Shown here in pieces: positions 49,842 to 63,881 of a stretch of DNA of 64,000 bases (positions within the stretch are counted from its first letter, which is position 1; every line of letters begins with the position of its first letter). Made by a program: the position numbers and the translations under genes. Under the pieces are notes generated by a model. It did not search any database. It saw only the letters and a list, made by a program, of their open reading frames with translations, and was not told where the DNA came from. The stretch is from Auanema rhodensis (lineage: Eukaryota; Nematoda; Chromadorea; Rhabditida; Rhabditidae): contig OZ059897.1 in the NCBI GenBank assembly GCA_964057225.1, positions 3,162,001 to 3,226,000 of the forward strand. The letters run 5' to 3'.

Positions 49842-52800
49842 AGCAATGTTGAGTGTACATGGGAACTCAACATACACTAATGCATTATTTTTCAAACGAT
49901 CATAACTTATTTTTGTATAGAGCGTTTCTCAATGTAGTATAGTGCATTCGATGCGGATTTTTAAGCTGCGTCGATCTGTGTTATCAGATTTGAGTTAGCT
50001 TAAAAATGCACCGAGATATCAACTGATATATGTTCACACTTATATCCTCGATTTTCACCCTGAAGAAATGATTTTTTCGTTGAATAACATTGTCCATCGT
50101 CTTCGTCTTGAAAAAAGGAATCTAAAAACATCTACTTTTTGTGAAATTATTTAGAAATTTTTCGGGAAAATTTTTGTCAAAATGTTTTTGGAAGCAATGT
50201 TGAGTGTACATGGGAACTCAACATACACTAATGCATTATTTTTCAAACGATCATAACTAATTTTTGTAAATAGCGTTTCTCAAGGTAGTATAGTGCATTC
50301 GATGCGGATTTTTAAGCTGCGTCGATCTGTGTTATCAGATTTGAGTTAGCTTAAAAATGCACCGAGATATCAACTGATATATGTTCACACTTATATCCTC
50401 GACTTTCACCCTGAAGAAATGATTTTTTCGTTGAATAACATTGTCCATCGTCTTCGTCTTGAAAAAAGGAATCTAAAAACATCTACTTTTTGTGAAATTA
50501 TTTAGAAATTTTTCGGGAAAATTTTTGTCAAAATGTTTTTGGAAGCAATGTTGAGTGTACATGGGAACTCAACATACACTAATGCATTATTTTTCAAACG
50601 ATCATAACTTATTTTTGTATAGAGCGTTTCTCAATGTAGTATAGTGCATTCGATGCGGATTTTTAAGCTGCGTCGATCTGTGTTATCAGATTTGAGTTAG
50701 CTTAAAAATGCACCGAGATATCAACTGATATATGTTCACACTTATATCCTCGATTTTCACCCTGAAGAAATGATTTTTTCGTTGAATAACATTGTCCATC
50801 GTCTTCGTCTTGAAAAAAGGAATCTAAAAACATCTACTTTTTGTGAAATTATTTAGAAATTTTTCGGGAAAATTTTTGTCAAAATGTTTTTGGAAGCAAT
50901 GTTGAGTGTACATGGGAACTCAACATACACTAATGCATTATTTTTCAAACGATCATAACTAATTTTTGTATAGAGCGTTTCTCAATGTAGTATTGTGCAT
51001 TCGATGCGGATTTTTAAGCTGCGTTGATCTGTGTTATCAGATTTGAGTTAACTTAAAAATGCACCGAGATATCAACTGATATAGGTTCACACTTATATCC
51101 TCGATTTTCAAACTGAAGAATTGATTTTTTTGTTGAATAACATTGTCCATCGTCTTCGTCTTGAAAAAAGGAATCTAAAAACATCTACTTTTTGTGAAAT
51201 TATTTAGAAATTTTTCGGGAAAATTTTTGTCAAAATGTTTTTGGAAGCAATGTTGAGTGTACATGGGAACTCAACATACACTAATGCATTATTTTTCAAA
51301 CGATCATAACTAATTTTTGTAAATAGCGTTTCTCAAGGTAGTATAGTGCATTCGATGCGGATTTTTAAGCTGCGTCGATCTGTGTTATCAGATTTGAGTT
51401 AGCTTAAAAATGCACCGAGATATCAACTGATATATGTTCACACTTATATCCTCGACTTTCACCCTGAAGAAATGATTTTTTCGTTGAATAACATTGTCCA
51501 TCGTCTTCGTCTTGAAAAAAGGAATCTAAAAACATCTACTTTTTGTGAAATTATTTAGAAATTTTTCGGGAAAATTTTTGTCAAAATGTTTTTGGAAGCA
51601 ATGTTGAGTGTACATGGGAACTCAACATACACTAATGCATTATTTTTCAAACGATCATAACTAATTTTTGTAAATAGCGTTTCTCAAGGTAGTATAGTGC
51701 ATTCGATGCGGATTTTTAAGCTGCGTCGATCTGTGTTATCAGATTTGAGTTAGCTTAAAAATGCACCGAGATATCAACTGATATATGTTCACACTTATAT
51801 CCTCGACTTTCACCCTGAAGAAATGATTTTTTCGTTGAATAACATTGTCCATCGTCTTCGTCTTGAAAAAAGGAATCTAAAAACATCTACTTTTTGTGAA
51901 ATTATTTAGAAATTTTTCGGGAAAATTTTTGTCAAAATGTTTTTGGAAGCAATGTTGAGTGTACATGGGAACTCAACATACACTAATGCATTATTTTTCA
52001 AACGATCATAACTTATTTTTGTATAGAGCGTTTCTCAATGTAGTATAGTGCATTCGATGCGGATTTTTAAGCTGCGTCGATCTGTGTTATCAGATTTGAG
52101 TTAGCTTAAAAATGCACCGAGATATCAACTGATATATGTTCACACTTATATCCTCGATTTTCACCCTGAAGAAATGATTTTTTCGTTGAATAACATTGTC
52201 TATCGTCTTCGTCTTGAAAAAAGGAATCTAAAAACATCTACTTTTTGTGAAATTATTTAGAAATTTTTCGGGAAAATTTTTGTCAAAATGTTTTTGGAAG
52301 CAATGTTGAGTGTACATGGGAACTCAACATACACTAATGCATTATTTTTCAAACGATCATAACTAATTTTTGTATAGAGCGTTTCTCAATGTAGTATTGT
52401 GCATTCGATGCGGATTTTTAAGCTGCGTTGATCTGTGTTATCAGATTTGAGTTAACTTAAAAATGCACCGAGATATCAACTGATATAGGTTCACACTTAT
52501 ATCCTCGATTTTCAAACTGAAGAATTGATTTTTTTGTTGAATAACATTGTCCATCGTCTTCGTCTTGAAAAAAGGAATCTAAAAACATCTACTTTTTGTG
52601 AAATTATTTAGAAATTTTTCGGGAAAATTTTTGTCAAAATGTTTTTGGAAGCAATGTTGAGTGTACATGGGAACTCAACATACACTAATGCATTATTTTT
52701 CAAACGATCATAACTAATTTTTGTAAATAGCGTTTCTCAAGGTAGTATAGTGCATTCGATGCGGATTTTTAAGCTGCGTCGATCTGTGTTATCAGATTTG

Positions 52801-54404
52801 AGTTAGCTTAAAAATGCACCGAGATATCAACTGATATATGTTCACACTTATATCCTCGACTTTCACCCTGAAGAAATGATTTTTTCGTTGAATAACATTG
52901 TCCATCGTCTTCGTCTTGAAAAAAGGAATCTAAAAACATCTACTTTTTGTGAAATTATTTAGAAATTTTTCGGGAAAATTTTTGTCAAAATGTTTTTGGA
53001 AGCAATGTTGAGTGTACATGGGAACTCAACATACACTAATGCATTATTTTTCAAACGATCATAACTTATTTTTGTATAGAGCGTTTCTCAATGTAGTATA
53101 GTGCATTCGATGCGGATTTTTAAGCTGCGTCGATCTGTGTTATCAGATTTGAGTTAGCTTAAAAATGCACCGAGATATCAACTGATATATGTTCACACTT
53201 ATATCCTCGATTTTCACCCTGAAGAAATGATTTTTTCGTTGAATAACATTGTCTATCGTCTTCGTCTTGAAAAAAGGAATCTAAAAACATCTACTTTTTG
53301 TGAAATTATTTAGAAATTTTTCGGGAAAATTTTTGTCAAAATGTTTTTGGAAGCAATGTTGAGTGTACATGGGAACTCAACATACACTAATGCATTATTT
53401 TTCAAACGATCATAACTTATTTTTGTATAGAGCGTTTCTCAATGTAGTATAGTGCATTCGATGCGGATTTTTAAGCTGCGTCGATCTGTGTTATCAGATT
53501 TGAGTTAGCTTAAAAATGCACCGAGATATCAACTGATATATGTTCACACTTATATCCTCGATTTTCACCCTGAAGAAATGATTTTTTCGTTGAATAACAT
53601 TGTCCATCGTCTTCGTCTTGAAAAAAGGAATCTAAAAACATCTACTTTTTGTGAAATTATTTAGAAATTTTTCGGGAAAATTTTTGTCAAAATGTTTTTG
53701 GAAGCAATGTTGAGTGTACATGGGAACTCAACATACACTAATGCATTATTTTTCAAACGATCATAACTAATTTTTGTATAGAGCGTTTCTCAATGTAGTA
53801 TTGTGCATTCGATGCGGATTTTTAAGCTGCGTTGATCTGTGTTATCAGATTTGAGTTAACTTAAAAATGCACCGAGATATCAACTGATATAGGTTCACAC
53901 TTATATCCTCGATTTTCAAACTGAAGAATTGATTTTTTTGTTGAATAACATTGTCCATCGTCTTCGTCTTGAAAAAAGGAATCTAAAAACATCTACTTTT
54001 TGTGAAATTATTTAGAAATTTTTCGGGAAAATTTTTGTCAAAATGTTTTTGGAAGCAATGTTGAGTGTACATGGGAACTCAACATACACTAATGCATTAT
54101 TTTTCAAACGATCATAACTAATTTTTGTAAATAGCGTTTCTCAAGGTAGTATAGTGCATTCGATGCGGATTTTTAAGCTGCGTCGATCTGTGTTATCAGA
54201 TTTGAGTTAGCTTAAAAATGCACCGAGATATCAACTGATATATGTTCACACTTATATCCTCGACTTTCACCCTGAAGAAATGATTTTTTCGTTGAATAAC
54301 ATTGTCCATCGTCTTCGTCTTGAAAAAAGGAATCTAAAAACATCTACTTTTTGTGAAATTATTTAGAAATTTTTCGGGAAAATTTTTGTCAAAATGTTTT
54401 TGGA
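49842..54404 (+). repeat. Array segment M143-M155: A/GACTTTC - C - D/TATTGTGC trimers and tetramers
   Basis: The A-C-D series appears as M144-M146, M148-M150 and, with an extra C, M151-M154. Here the A member has CTTGAA rather than CTTAAA, and the D member has ATTATTTAG rather than ATTATCTAG. These are region-specific versions of the trimer seen at 31591-33696. M149 and M152 share the otherwise unseen GTCTATCG. M147 and M148 are two A monomers in a row. Confidence 0.83.
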
Positions 54405-57400
54405 AGCAATGTTGAGTGTACATGGGAACTCAACATACACTAATGCATTATTTTTCAAACGATCATAACTTATTTTTGTATAGAGCGTTTCTCAATGTAG
54501 TATAGTGCATTCGATGCGGATTTTTAAGCTGCGTTGATCTGTGTTATCAGATTTGAGTTAACTTAAAAATGCACCGAGATATCAACTGATATAGGTTCAC
54601 ACTTATATCCTCGATTTTCAAACTGAAGAATTGATTTTTTTGTTGAATAACATTGTCCATCGTCTTCGTCTTGAAAAAAGGAATCTAAAAACATCTACTT
54701 TTTGTGAAATTATCTAGAAATTTTTCGGGAAAATTTTTGTCAAAATGTTTTTGGAAGCAATGTTGAGTGTACATGGGAACTCAACATACACTAATGCATT
54801 ATTTTTCAAACGATCATAACTATTTTCTGTAAATAGCGTTTCTCAATGTAGTATAGTGCATTCGATGCGGATTTTTAAGTTGCGTTAATCTGTGTTATCA
54901 GATTTGAGTTAGCTTAAAAATGCACCGAGATATCAACTGATTTATGTTCACACTTATATCCTCGATTTTCACCCTGAAGAAATGATTTTTTCGTTGAATA
55001 ACATTGTCCATCATCTTCGTCTTGAAAAAAGGAATCTAAAAACATCTACTTTTTGTGAAATTATTTAGAAATTTTTCGGGAAAATTTTTGTCAAAATGTT
55101 TTTGGAAGCAATGTTGAGTGTACATGGGAACTCAACATACACTAATGCATTATTTTTCAAACGATCATAACTAATTTTTGTATAGAGCGTTTCTCAATGT
55201 AGTATTGTGCATTCGATGCGGATTTTTAAGCTGCGTTGATCTGTGTTATCTGATTTGAGTTAACTTAAAAATGCACCGAGATATCAACTGATATAGGTTC
55301 ACACTTATATCCTCGATTTTCACCCTGAAGAAGTAGTTTTTTCGTTGAAAAACATTGTCCATCGTCTTCGTCATGAAAAAAGGAATCTAAAAACATCTAC
55401 TTTTTAAGAAATTATATAGAAATTTTTCGGGAAAATTTTTGTCAAAATGTTTTTGGAAGCAATGTTGAGTGTACATGGGAACTCAACATACACTAATGCA
55501 TTATTTTTCAAATGATCATAACTTATTTTTGTATAGAGCGTTTCTCAATGCAGTAAAGTGCATTCGATGCGGATTTTTAAGCTGCGTCGATCTGTGTTAT
55601 CAGATTTGAGTTAGCTTAAAAATGCACCGAGATATCAACTGATATATGTTCACACTTATATCCTCGATTTTCACCCTGAAGAAATGATTTTTTCGTTGAA
55701 TAACATTGTCCATCGTCTTCGTCTTGAAAAAAGGAATCTAAAAACATCTACTTTTTGTGAAATTATTTAGAAATTTTTCGGGAAAATTTTTGTCAAAATG
55801 TTTTTGGAAGCAATGTTGAGTGTACATGGGAACTCAACATACACTAATGCATTATTTTTCAAACGATCATAACTAATTTTTGTAAATAGCGTTTCTCAAG
55901 GTAGTATAGTGCATTCGATGCGGATTTTTAAGCTGCGTCGATCTGTGTTATCAGATTTGAGTTAGCTTAAAAATGCACCGAGATATCAACTGATATATGT
56001 TCACACTTATATCCTCGATTTTCAAACTGAAGAATTGATTTTTTTGTTGAATAACATTGTCCATCGTCTTCGTCTTGAAAAAAGGAATCTAAAAACATCT
56101 ACTTTTTGTGAAATTATCTAGAAATTTTTCGGGAAAATTTTTGTCAAAATGTTTTTGGAAGCAATGTTGAGTGTACATGGGAACTCAACATACACTAATG
56201 CATTATTTTTCAAACGATCATAACTATTTTCTGTAAATAGCGTTTCTCAATGTAGTATAGTGCATTCGATGCGGATTTTTAAGTTGCGTTGATCTGTGTT
56301 ATCAGATTTGAGTTAGCTTAAAAATGCACCGAGATATCAACTGATTTATGTTCACACTTATATCCTCGATTTTCACCCTGAAGAAATGATTTTTTCGTTG
56401 AATAACATTGTCCATCATCTTCGTCTTGAAAAAAGGAATCTAAAAACATCTACTTTTTGTGAAATTATTTAGAAATTTTTCGGGAAAATTTTTGTCAAAA
56501 TGTTTTTGGAAGCAATGTTGAGTGTACATGGGAACTCAACATACACTAATGCATTATTTTCCAAACTATCATAACTAATTTTTGTAAATAGCGTTTCTCA
56601 AGGTAGTATAGTGCATTCGATGCGGATTTTTAAGCTGCGTCGATCTGTGTTATCAGATTTGAGTTAGCTTAAAAATGCACCGAGATATCAACTGATATAT
56701 GTTCACACTTATATCCTCGATTTTCACCCTGAAGAAATGATTTTTTCGTTGAATAACATTGTCCATCGTCTTCGTCTTGAAAAAAGGAATCTAAAAACAT
56801 CTACTTTTTGTGAAATTATTTAGAAATTTTTCGGGAAAATTTTTGTCAAAATGTTTTTGGAAGCAATGTTGAGTGTACATGGGAACTCAACATACACTAA
56901 TGCATTATTTTTCAAACGATCATAACTAATTTCTGTAAATAGCGTTTCTCAATGTAGTATAGTGCATTCGATGCGGATTTTTAAGCTGCGTCGATCTGTG
57001 TTATCAGATTTGAGTTAGCTTAAAAATGCACCGAGATATCAACTGATATATGTTCACACTTATATCCTCGATTTTCACCCTGAAGAAATAGTTTTTTCGT
57101 TAAAAAACATTGTCCATCGTCTTTGCCTTGAAAAAAGGAATCTAAAAACATCTACTTTTTGTGAAATTATCTAGAAATTTTTCGGGAAAATTTTTGTCAA
57201 AATGTTTTTGGAAGCAATGTTGAGTGTACATGGGAACTCAACATACACTAATGCATTATTTTTCAAACGATCATAACTAATTTTTGTAAATAGCGTTTCT
57301 CAAGGTAGTATAGTGCATTCGATGCGGATTTTTAAGCTGCGTCGATCTGTGTTATCAGATTTGAGTTAGCTTAAAAATGCACCGAGATATCAACTGATAT

Positions 57401-60400
57401 ATGTTCACACTTATATCCTCGATTTTCAAACTGAAGAATTGATTTTTTTGTTGAATAACATTGTCCATCGTCTTCGTCTTGAAAAAAGGAATCTAAAAAC
57501 ATCTACTTTTTGTGAAATTATCTAGAAATTTTTCGGGAAAATTTTTGTCAAAATGTTTTTGGAAGCAATGTTGAGTGTACATGGGAACTCAACATACACT
57601 AATGCATTATTTTTCAAACGATCATAACTATTTTCTGTAAATAGCGTTTCTCAATGTAGTATAGTGCATTCGATGCGGATTTTTAAGTTGCGTTGATCTG
57701 TGTTATCAGATTTGAGTTAGCTTAAAAATGCACCGAGATATCAACTGATTTATGTTCACACTTATATCCTCGATTTTCACCCTGAAGAAATGATTTTTTC
57801 GTTGAATAACATTGTCCATCATCTTCGTCTTGAAAAAAGGAATCTAAAAACATCTACTTTTTGTGAAATTATTTAGAAATTTTTCGGGAAAATTTTTGTC
57901 AAAATGTTTTTGGAAGCAATGTTGAGTGTACATGGGAACTCAACATACACTAATGCATTATTTTTCAAACGATCATAACTAATTTTTGTATAGAGCGTTT
58001 CTCAATGTAGTATTGTGCATTCGATGCGGATTTTTAAGCTGCGTTGATCTGTGTTATCAGATTTGAGTTAACTTAAAAATGCACCGAGATATCAACTGAT
58101 ATAGGTTCACACTTATATCCTCGATTTTCAAACTGAAGAATTGATTTTTTTGTTGAATAACATTGTCCATCGTCTTCGTCTTGAAAAAAGGAATCTAAAA
58201 ACATCTACTTTTTGTGAAATTATCTAGAAATTTTTCGGGAAAATTTTTGTCAAAATGTTTTTGGAAGCAATGTTGAGTGTACATGGGAACTCAACATACA
58301 CTAATGCATTATTTTTCAAACGATCATAACTATTTTCTGTAAATAGCGTTTCTCAATGTAGTATAGTGCATTCGATGCGGATTTTTAAGTTGCGTTGATC
58401 TGTGTTATCAGATTTGAGTTAGCTTAAAAATGCACCGAGATATCAACTGATTTATGTTCACACTTATATCCTCGATTTTCACCCTGAAGAAATGATTTTT
58501 TCGTTGAATAACATTGTCCATCATCTTCGTCTTGAAAAAAGGAATCTAAAAACATCTACTTTTTGTGAAATTATCTAGAAATTTTTCGGGAAAATTTTTG
58601 TCAAAATGTTTTTGGAAGCAATGTTGAGTGTACATGGGAACTCAACATACACTAATGCATTATTTTTCAAACGATCATAACTAATTTTTGTATAGAGCGT
58701 TTCTCAATGTAGTATTGTGCATTCGATGCGGATTTTTAAGCTGCGTTGATCTGTGTTATCAGATTTGAGTTAACTTAAAAATGCACCGAGATATCAACTG
58801 ATATAGGTTCACACTTATATCCTCGATTTTCAAACTGAAGAATTGATTTTTTTGTTGAATAACATTGTCCATCGTCTTCGTCTTGAAAAAAGGAATCTAA
58901 AAACATCTACTTTTTGTGAAATTATCTAGAAATTTTTCGGGAAAATTTTTGTCAAAATGTTTTTGGAAGCAATGTTGAGTGTACATGGGAACTCAACATA
59001 CACTAATGCATTATTTTTCAAACGATCATAACTATTTTCTGTAAATAGCGTTTCTCAATGTAGTATAGTGCATTCGATGCGGATTTTTAAGCTGCGTTGA
59101 TCTGTGTTATCAGATTTGAGTTAACTTAAAAATGCACCGAGATATCAACTGATATAGGTTCACACTTATATCCTCGATTTTCACCCTGAAGAAGTAGTTT
59201 TTTCGTTGAAAAACATTGTCCATCGTCTTCGTCATGAAAAAAGGAATCTAAAAACATCTACTTTTTAAGAAATTATATAGAAATTTTTCGGGAAAATTTT
59301 TGTCAAGATGTTTTTGGAAGCAATGTTGAGTGTACATGGGAACTCAACATACACTAATGCATTATTTTTCAAATGATCATAACTTATTTTTGTATAGAGC
59401 GTTTCTCAATGCAGTAAAGTGCATTCGATGCGGATTTTTAAGCTGCGTCGATCTGTGTTATCAGATTTGAGTTAGCTTAAAAATGCACCGAGATATCAAC
59501 TGATATATGTTCACACTTATATCCTCGATTTTCACCCTGAAGAAATGATTTTTTCGTTGAATAACATTGTCCATCGTCTTCGTCTTGAAAAAAGGAATCT
59601 AAAAACATCTACTTTTTGTGAAATTATTTAGAAATTTTTCGGGAAAATTTTTGTCAAAATGTTTTTGGAAGCAATGTTGAGTGTACATGGGAACTCAACA
59701 TACACTAATGCATTATTTTTCAAACGATCATAACTAATTTTTGTAAATAGCGTTTCTCAAGGTAGTATAGTGCATTCGATGCGGATTTTTAAGCTGCGTC
59801 GATCTGTGTTATCAGATTTGAGTTAGCTTAAAAATGCACCGAGATATCAACTGATATATGTTCACACTTATATCCTCGATTTTCAAACTGAAGAATTGAT
59901 TTTTTTGTTGAATAACATTGTCCATCGTCTTCGTCTTGAAAAAAGGAATCTAAAAACATCTACTTTTTGTGAAATTATCTAGAAATTTTTCGGGAAAATT
60001 TTGGTCAAAATGTTTTTGGAAGCAATGTTGAGTGTACATGGGAACTCAACATACACTAATGCATTATTTTTCAAACGATCATAACTATTTTCTGTAAATA
60101 GCGTTTCTCAATGTAGTATAGTGCATTCGATGCGGATTTTTAAGTTGCGTTGATCTGTGTTATCAGATTTGAGTTAGCTTAAAAATGCACCGAGATATCA
60201 ACGGATTTATGTTCACACTTATATCCTCGATTTTCACCCTGAAGAAATGATTTTTTCGTTGAATAACATTGTCCATCATCTTCGTCTTGAAAAAAGGAAT
60301 CTAAAAACATCTACTTTTTGTGAAATTATTTAGAAATTTTTCGGGAAAATTTTTGTCAAAATGTTTTTGGAAGCAATGTTGAGTGTACATGGGAACTCAA

Positions 60401-63400
60401 CATACACTAATGCATTATTTTTCAAACTATCATAACTAATTTTTGTAAATAGCGTTTCTCAAGGTAGTATAGTGCATTCGATGCGGATTTTTAAGCTGCG
60501 TCGATCTGTGTTATCAGATTTGAGTTAGCTTAAAAATGCACCGAGATATCAACTGATATATGTTCACACTTATATCCTCGATTTTCACCCTGAAGAAATG
60601 ATTTTTTCGTTGAATAACATTGTCCATCGTCTTCGTCTTGAAAAAAGGAATCTAAAAACATCTACTTTTTGTGAAATTATCTAGAAATTTTTCGGGAAAA
60701 TTTTTGTCAAAATGTTTTTGGAAGCAATGTTGAGTGTACATGGGAACTCAACATACACTAATGCATTATTTTTCAAACGATCATAACTATTTTCTGTAAA
60801 TAGCGTTTCTCAATGTAGTATAGTGCATTCGATGCGGATTTTTAAGTTGCGTTGATCTGTGTTATCAGATTTGAGTTAGCTTAAAAATGCACCGAGATAT
60901 CAACTGATTTATGTTCACACTTATATCCTCGATTTTCACCCTGAAGAAATGATTTTTTCGTTGAATAACATTGTCCATCATCTTCGTCTTGAAAAAAGGA
61001 ATCTAAAAACATCTACTTTTTGTGAAATTATTTAGAAATTTTTCGGGAAAATTTTTGTCAAAATGTTTTTGGAAGCAATGTTGAGTGTACATGGGAACTC
61101 AACATACACTAATGCATTATTTTTCAAACGATCATAACTAATTTCTGTAAATAGCGTTTCTCAATGTAGTATAGTGCATTCGATGCGGATTTTTAAGCTG
61201 CGTCGATCTGTGTTATCAGATTTGAGTTAGCTTAAAAATGCACCGAGATATCAACTGATATATGTTCACACTTATATCCTCGATTTTCACCCTGAAGAAA
61301 TGATTTTTTCGTTGAATAACATTGTCCATCGTCTTCGTCTTGAAAAAAGGAATCTAAAAACATCTACTTTTTGTGAAATTATTTAGAAATTTTTCGGGAA
61401 AATTTTTGTCAAAATGTTTTTGGAAGCAATGTTGAGTGTACATGGGAACTCAACATACACTAATGCATTATTTTTCAAACGATCATAACTAATTTCTGTA
61501 AATAGCGTTTCTCAATGTAGTATAGTGCATTCGATGCGGATTTTTAAGCTGCGTCGATCTGTGTTATCAGATTTGAGTTAGCTTAAAAATGCACCGAGAT
61601 ATCAACTGATATATGTTCACACTTATATCCTCGATTTTCACCCTGAAGAAATAGTTTTTTCGTTGAAAAACATTGTCCATCGTCTTTGCCTTGAAAAAAG
61701 GAATCTAAAAACATCTACTTTTTGTGAAATTATTTAGAAATTTTTCGGGAAAATTTTTGTCAAAATGTTTTTGGAAGCAATGTTGAGTGTACATGGGAAC
61801 TCAACATACACTAATGCATTATTTTTCAAACGATCATAACTTATTTTTGTATAGAGCGTTTCTCAATGTAGTATAGTGCATTCGATGCGGATTTTTAAGC
61901 TGCGTCGATCTGTGTTATCAGATTTGAGTTAGCTTAAAAATGCACCGAGATATCAACTGATATATGTTCACACTTATATCCTCGACTTTCACCCTGAAGA
62001 AATGATTTTTTCGTTGAATAACATTGTCCATCGTCTTCGTCTTGGAAAAAGGAATCTAAAAACATCTACTTTTTGTGAAATTATTTAGAAATTTTTCGGG
62101 AAAATTTTTGTCAAAATGTTTTTGGAAGCAATGTTGAGTGTACATGGGAACTCAACATACACTAATGCATTATTTTTCAAACGATCATAACTTATTTTTG
62201 TATAGAGCGTTTCTCAATGTAGTATAGTGCATTCGATGCGGATTTTTAAGTTGCGTTGATCTGTGTTATCAGATTTGAGTTAGCTTAAAAATGCACCGAG
62301 ATATCAACTGATTTATGTTCACACTTATATCCTCGACTTTCACCCTGAAGAAATGATTTTTTCGTTGAATAACATTGTCCATCGTCTTCGTCTTGAAAAA
62401 AGGAATCTAAAAACATCTACTTTTTGTGAAATTATTTAGAAATTTTTCGGGAAAATTTTTGTCAAAATGTTTTTGGAAGCAATGTTGAGTGTACATGGGA
62501 ACTCAACATACACTAATGCATTATTTTTCAAACGATCATAACTATTTTCTGTAAATAGCGTTTCTCAATGTAGTATAGTGCATTCGATGCGGATTTTTAA
62601 GCTGCGTTGATCTGTGTTATCAGATTTGAGTTAACTTAAAAATGCACCGAGATATCAACTGATATAGGTTCACACTTATATCCTCGATTTTCACCCTGAA
62701 GAAGTAGTTTTTTCGTTGAAAAACATTGTCCATCGTCTTCGTCATGAAAAAAGGAATCTAAAAACATCTACTTTTTAAGAAATTATATAGAAATTTTTCG
62801 GGAAAATTTTTGTCAAGATGTTTTTGGAAGCAATGTTGAGTGTACATGGGAACTCAACATACACTAATGCATTATTTTTCAAATGATCATAACTTATTTT
62901 TGTATAGAGCGTTTCTCAATGCAGTAAAGTGCATTCGATGCGGATTTTTAAGCTGCGTCGATCTGTGTTATCAGATTTGAGTTAGCTTAAAAATGCACCG
63001 AGATATCAACTGATATATGTTCACACTTATATCCTCGATTTTCACCCTGAAGAAATGATTTTTTCGTTGAATAACATTGTCCATCGTCTTCGTCTTGAAA
63101 AAAGGAATCTAAAAACATCTACTTTTTGTGAAATTATTTAGAAATTTTTCGGGAAAATTTTTGTCAAAATGTTTTTGGAAGCAATGTTGAGTGTACATGG
63201 GAACTCAACATACACTAATGCATTATTTTTCAAACGATCATAACTAATTTTTGTAAATAGCGTTTCTCAAGGTAGTATAGTGCATTCGATGCGGATTTTT
63301 AAGCTGCGTCGATCTGTGTTATCAGATTTGAGTTAGCTTAAAAATGCACCGAGATATCAACTGATATATGTTCACACTTATATCCTCGATTTTCAAACTG

Positions 63401-63530
63401 AAGAATTGATTTTTTTGTTGAATAACATTGTCCATCGTCTTCGTCTTGAAAAAAGGAATCTAAAAACATCTACTTTTTGTGAAATTATCTAGAAATTTTT
63501 CGGGAAAATTTTGGTCAAAATGTTTTTGGA

Positions 63531-63881
63531 AGCAATGTTGAGTGTACATGGGAACTCAACATACACTAATGCATTATTTTTCAAACGATCATAACTATTT
63601 TCTGTAAATAGCGTTTCTCAATGTAGTATAGTGCATTCGATGCGGATTTTTAAGTTGCGTTGATCTGTGTTATCAGATTTGAGTTAGCTTAAAAATGCAC
63701 CGAGATATCAACTGATATAGGTTCACACTTATATCCTCGATTTTCACCCTGAAGAAGTAGTTTTTTCGTTGAAAAACATTGTCCATCGTCTTCGTCATGA
63801 AAAAAGGAATCTAAAAACATCTACTTTTTAAGAAATTATATAGAAATTTTTCGGGAAAATTTTTGTCAAGATGTTTTTGGA
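63531..63881 (+). repeat. Chimeric monomer M182 (B 5' part, D-type 3' part)
   Basis: The 5' part is B (ATTTTCTG, T125, GTTAGCTT). From G190 onwards it carries GAAGAAGTAG, TTTTTAAG and the GTCAAGATG end that is otherwise confined to M169 and M179. It is followed by a GCAGTAAAG monomer just as M179 is, three monomers earlier. The segment M179-M181 and what follows therefore looks like a 1053-bp trimer repeat whose first member was recombined. Confidence 0.8.
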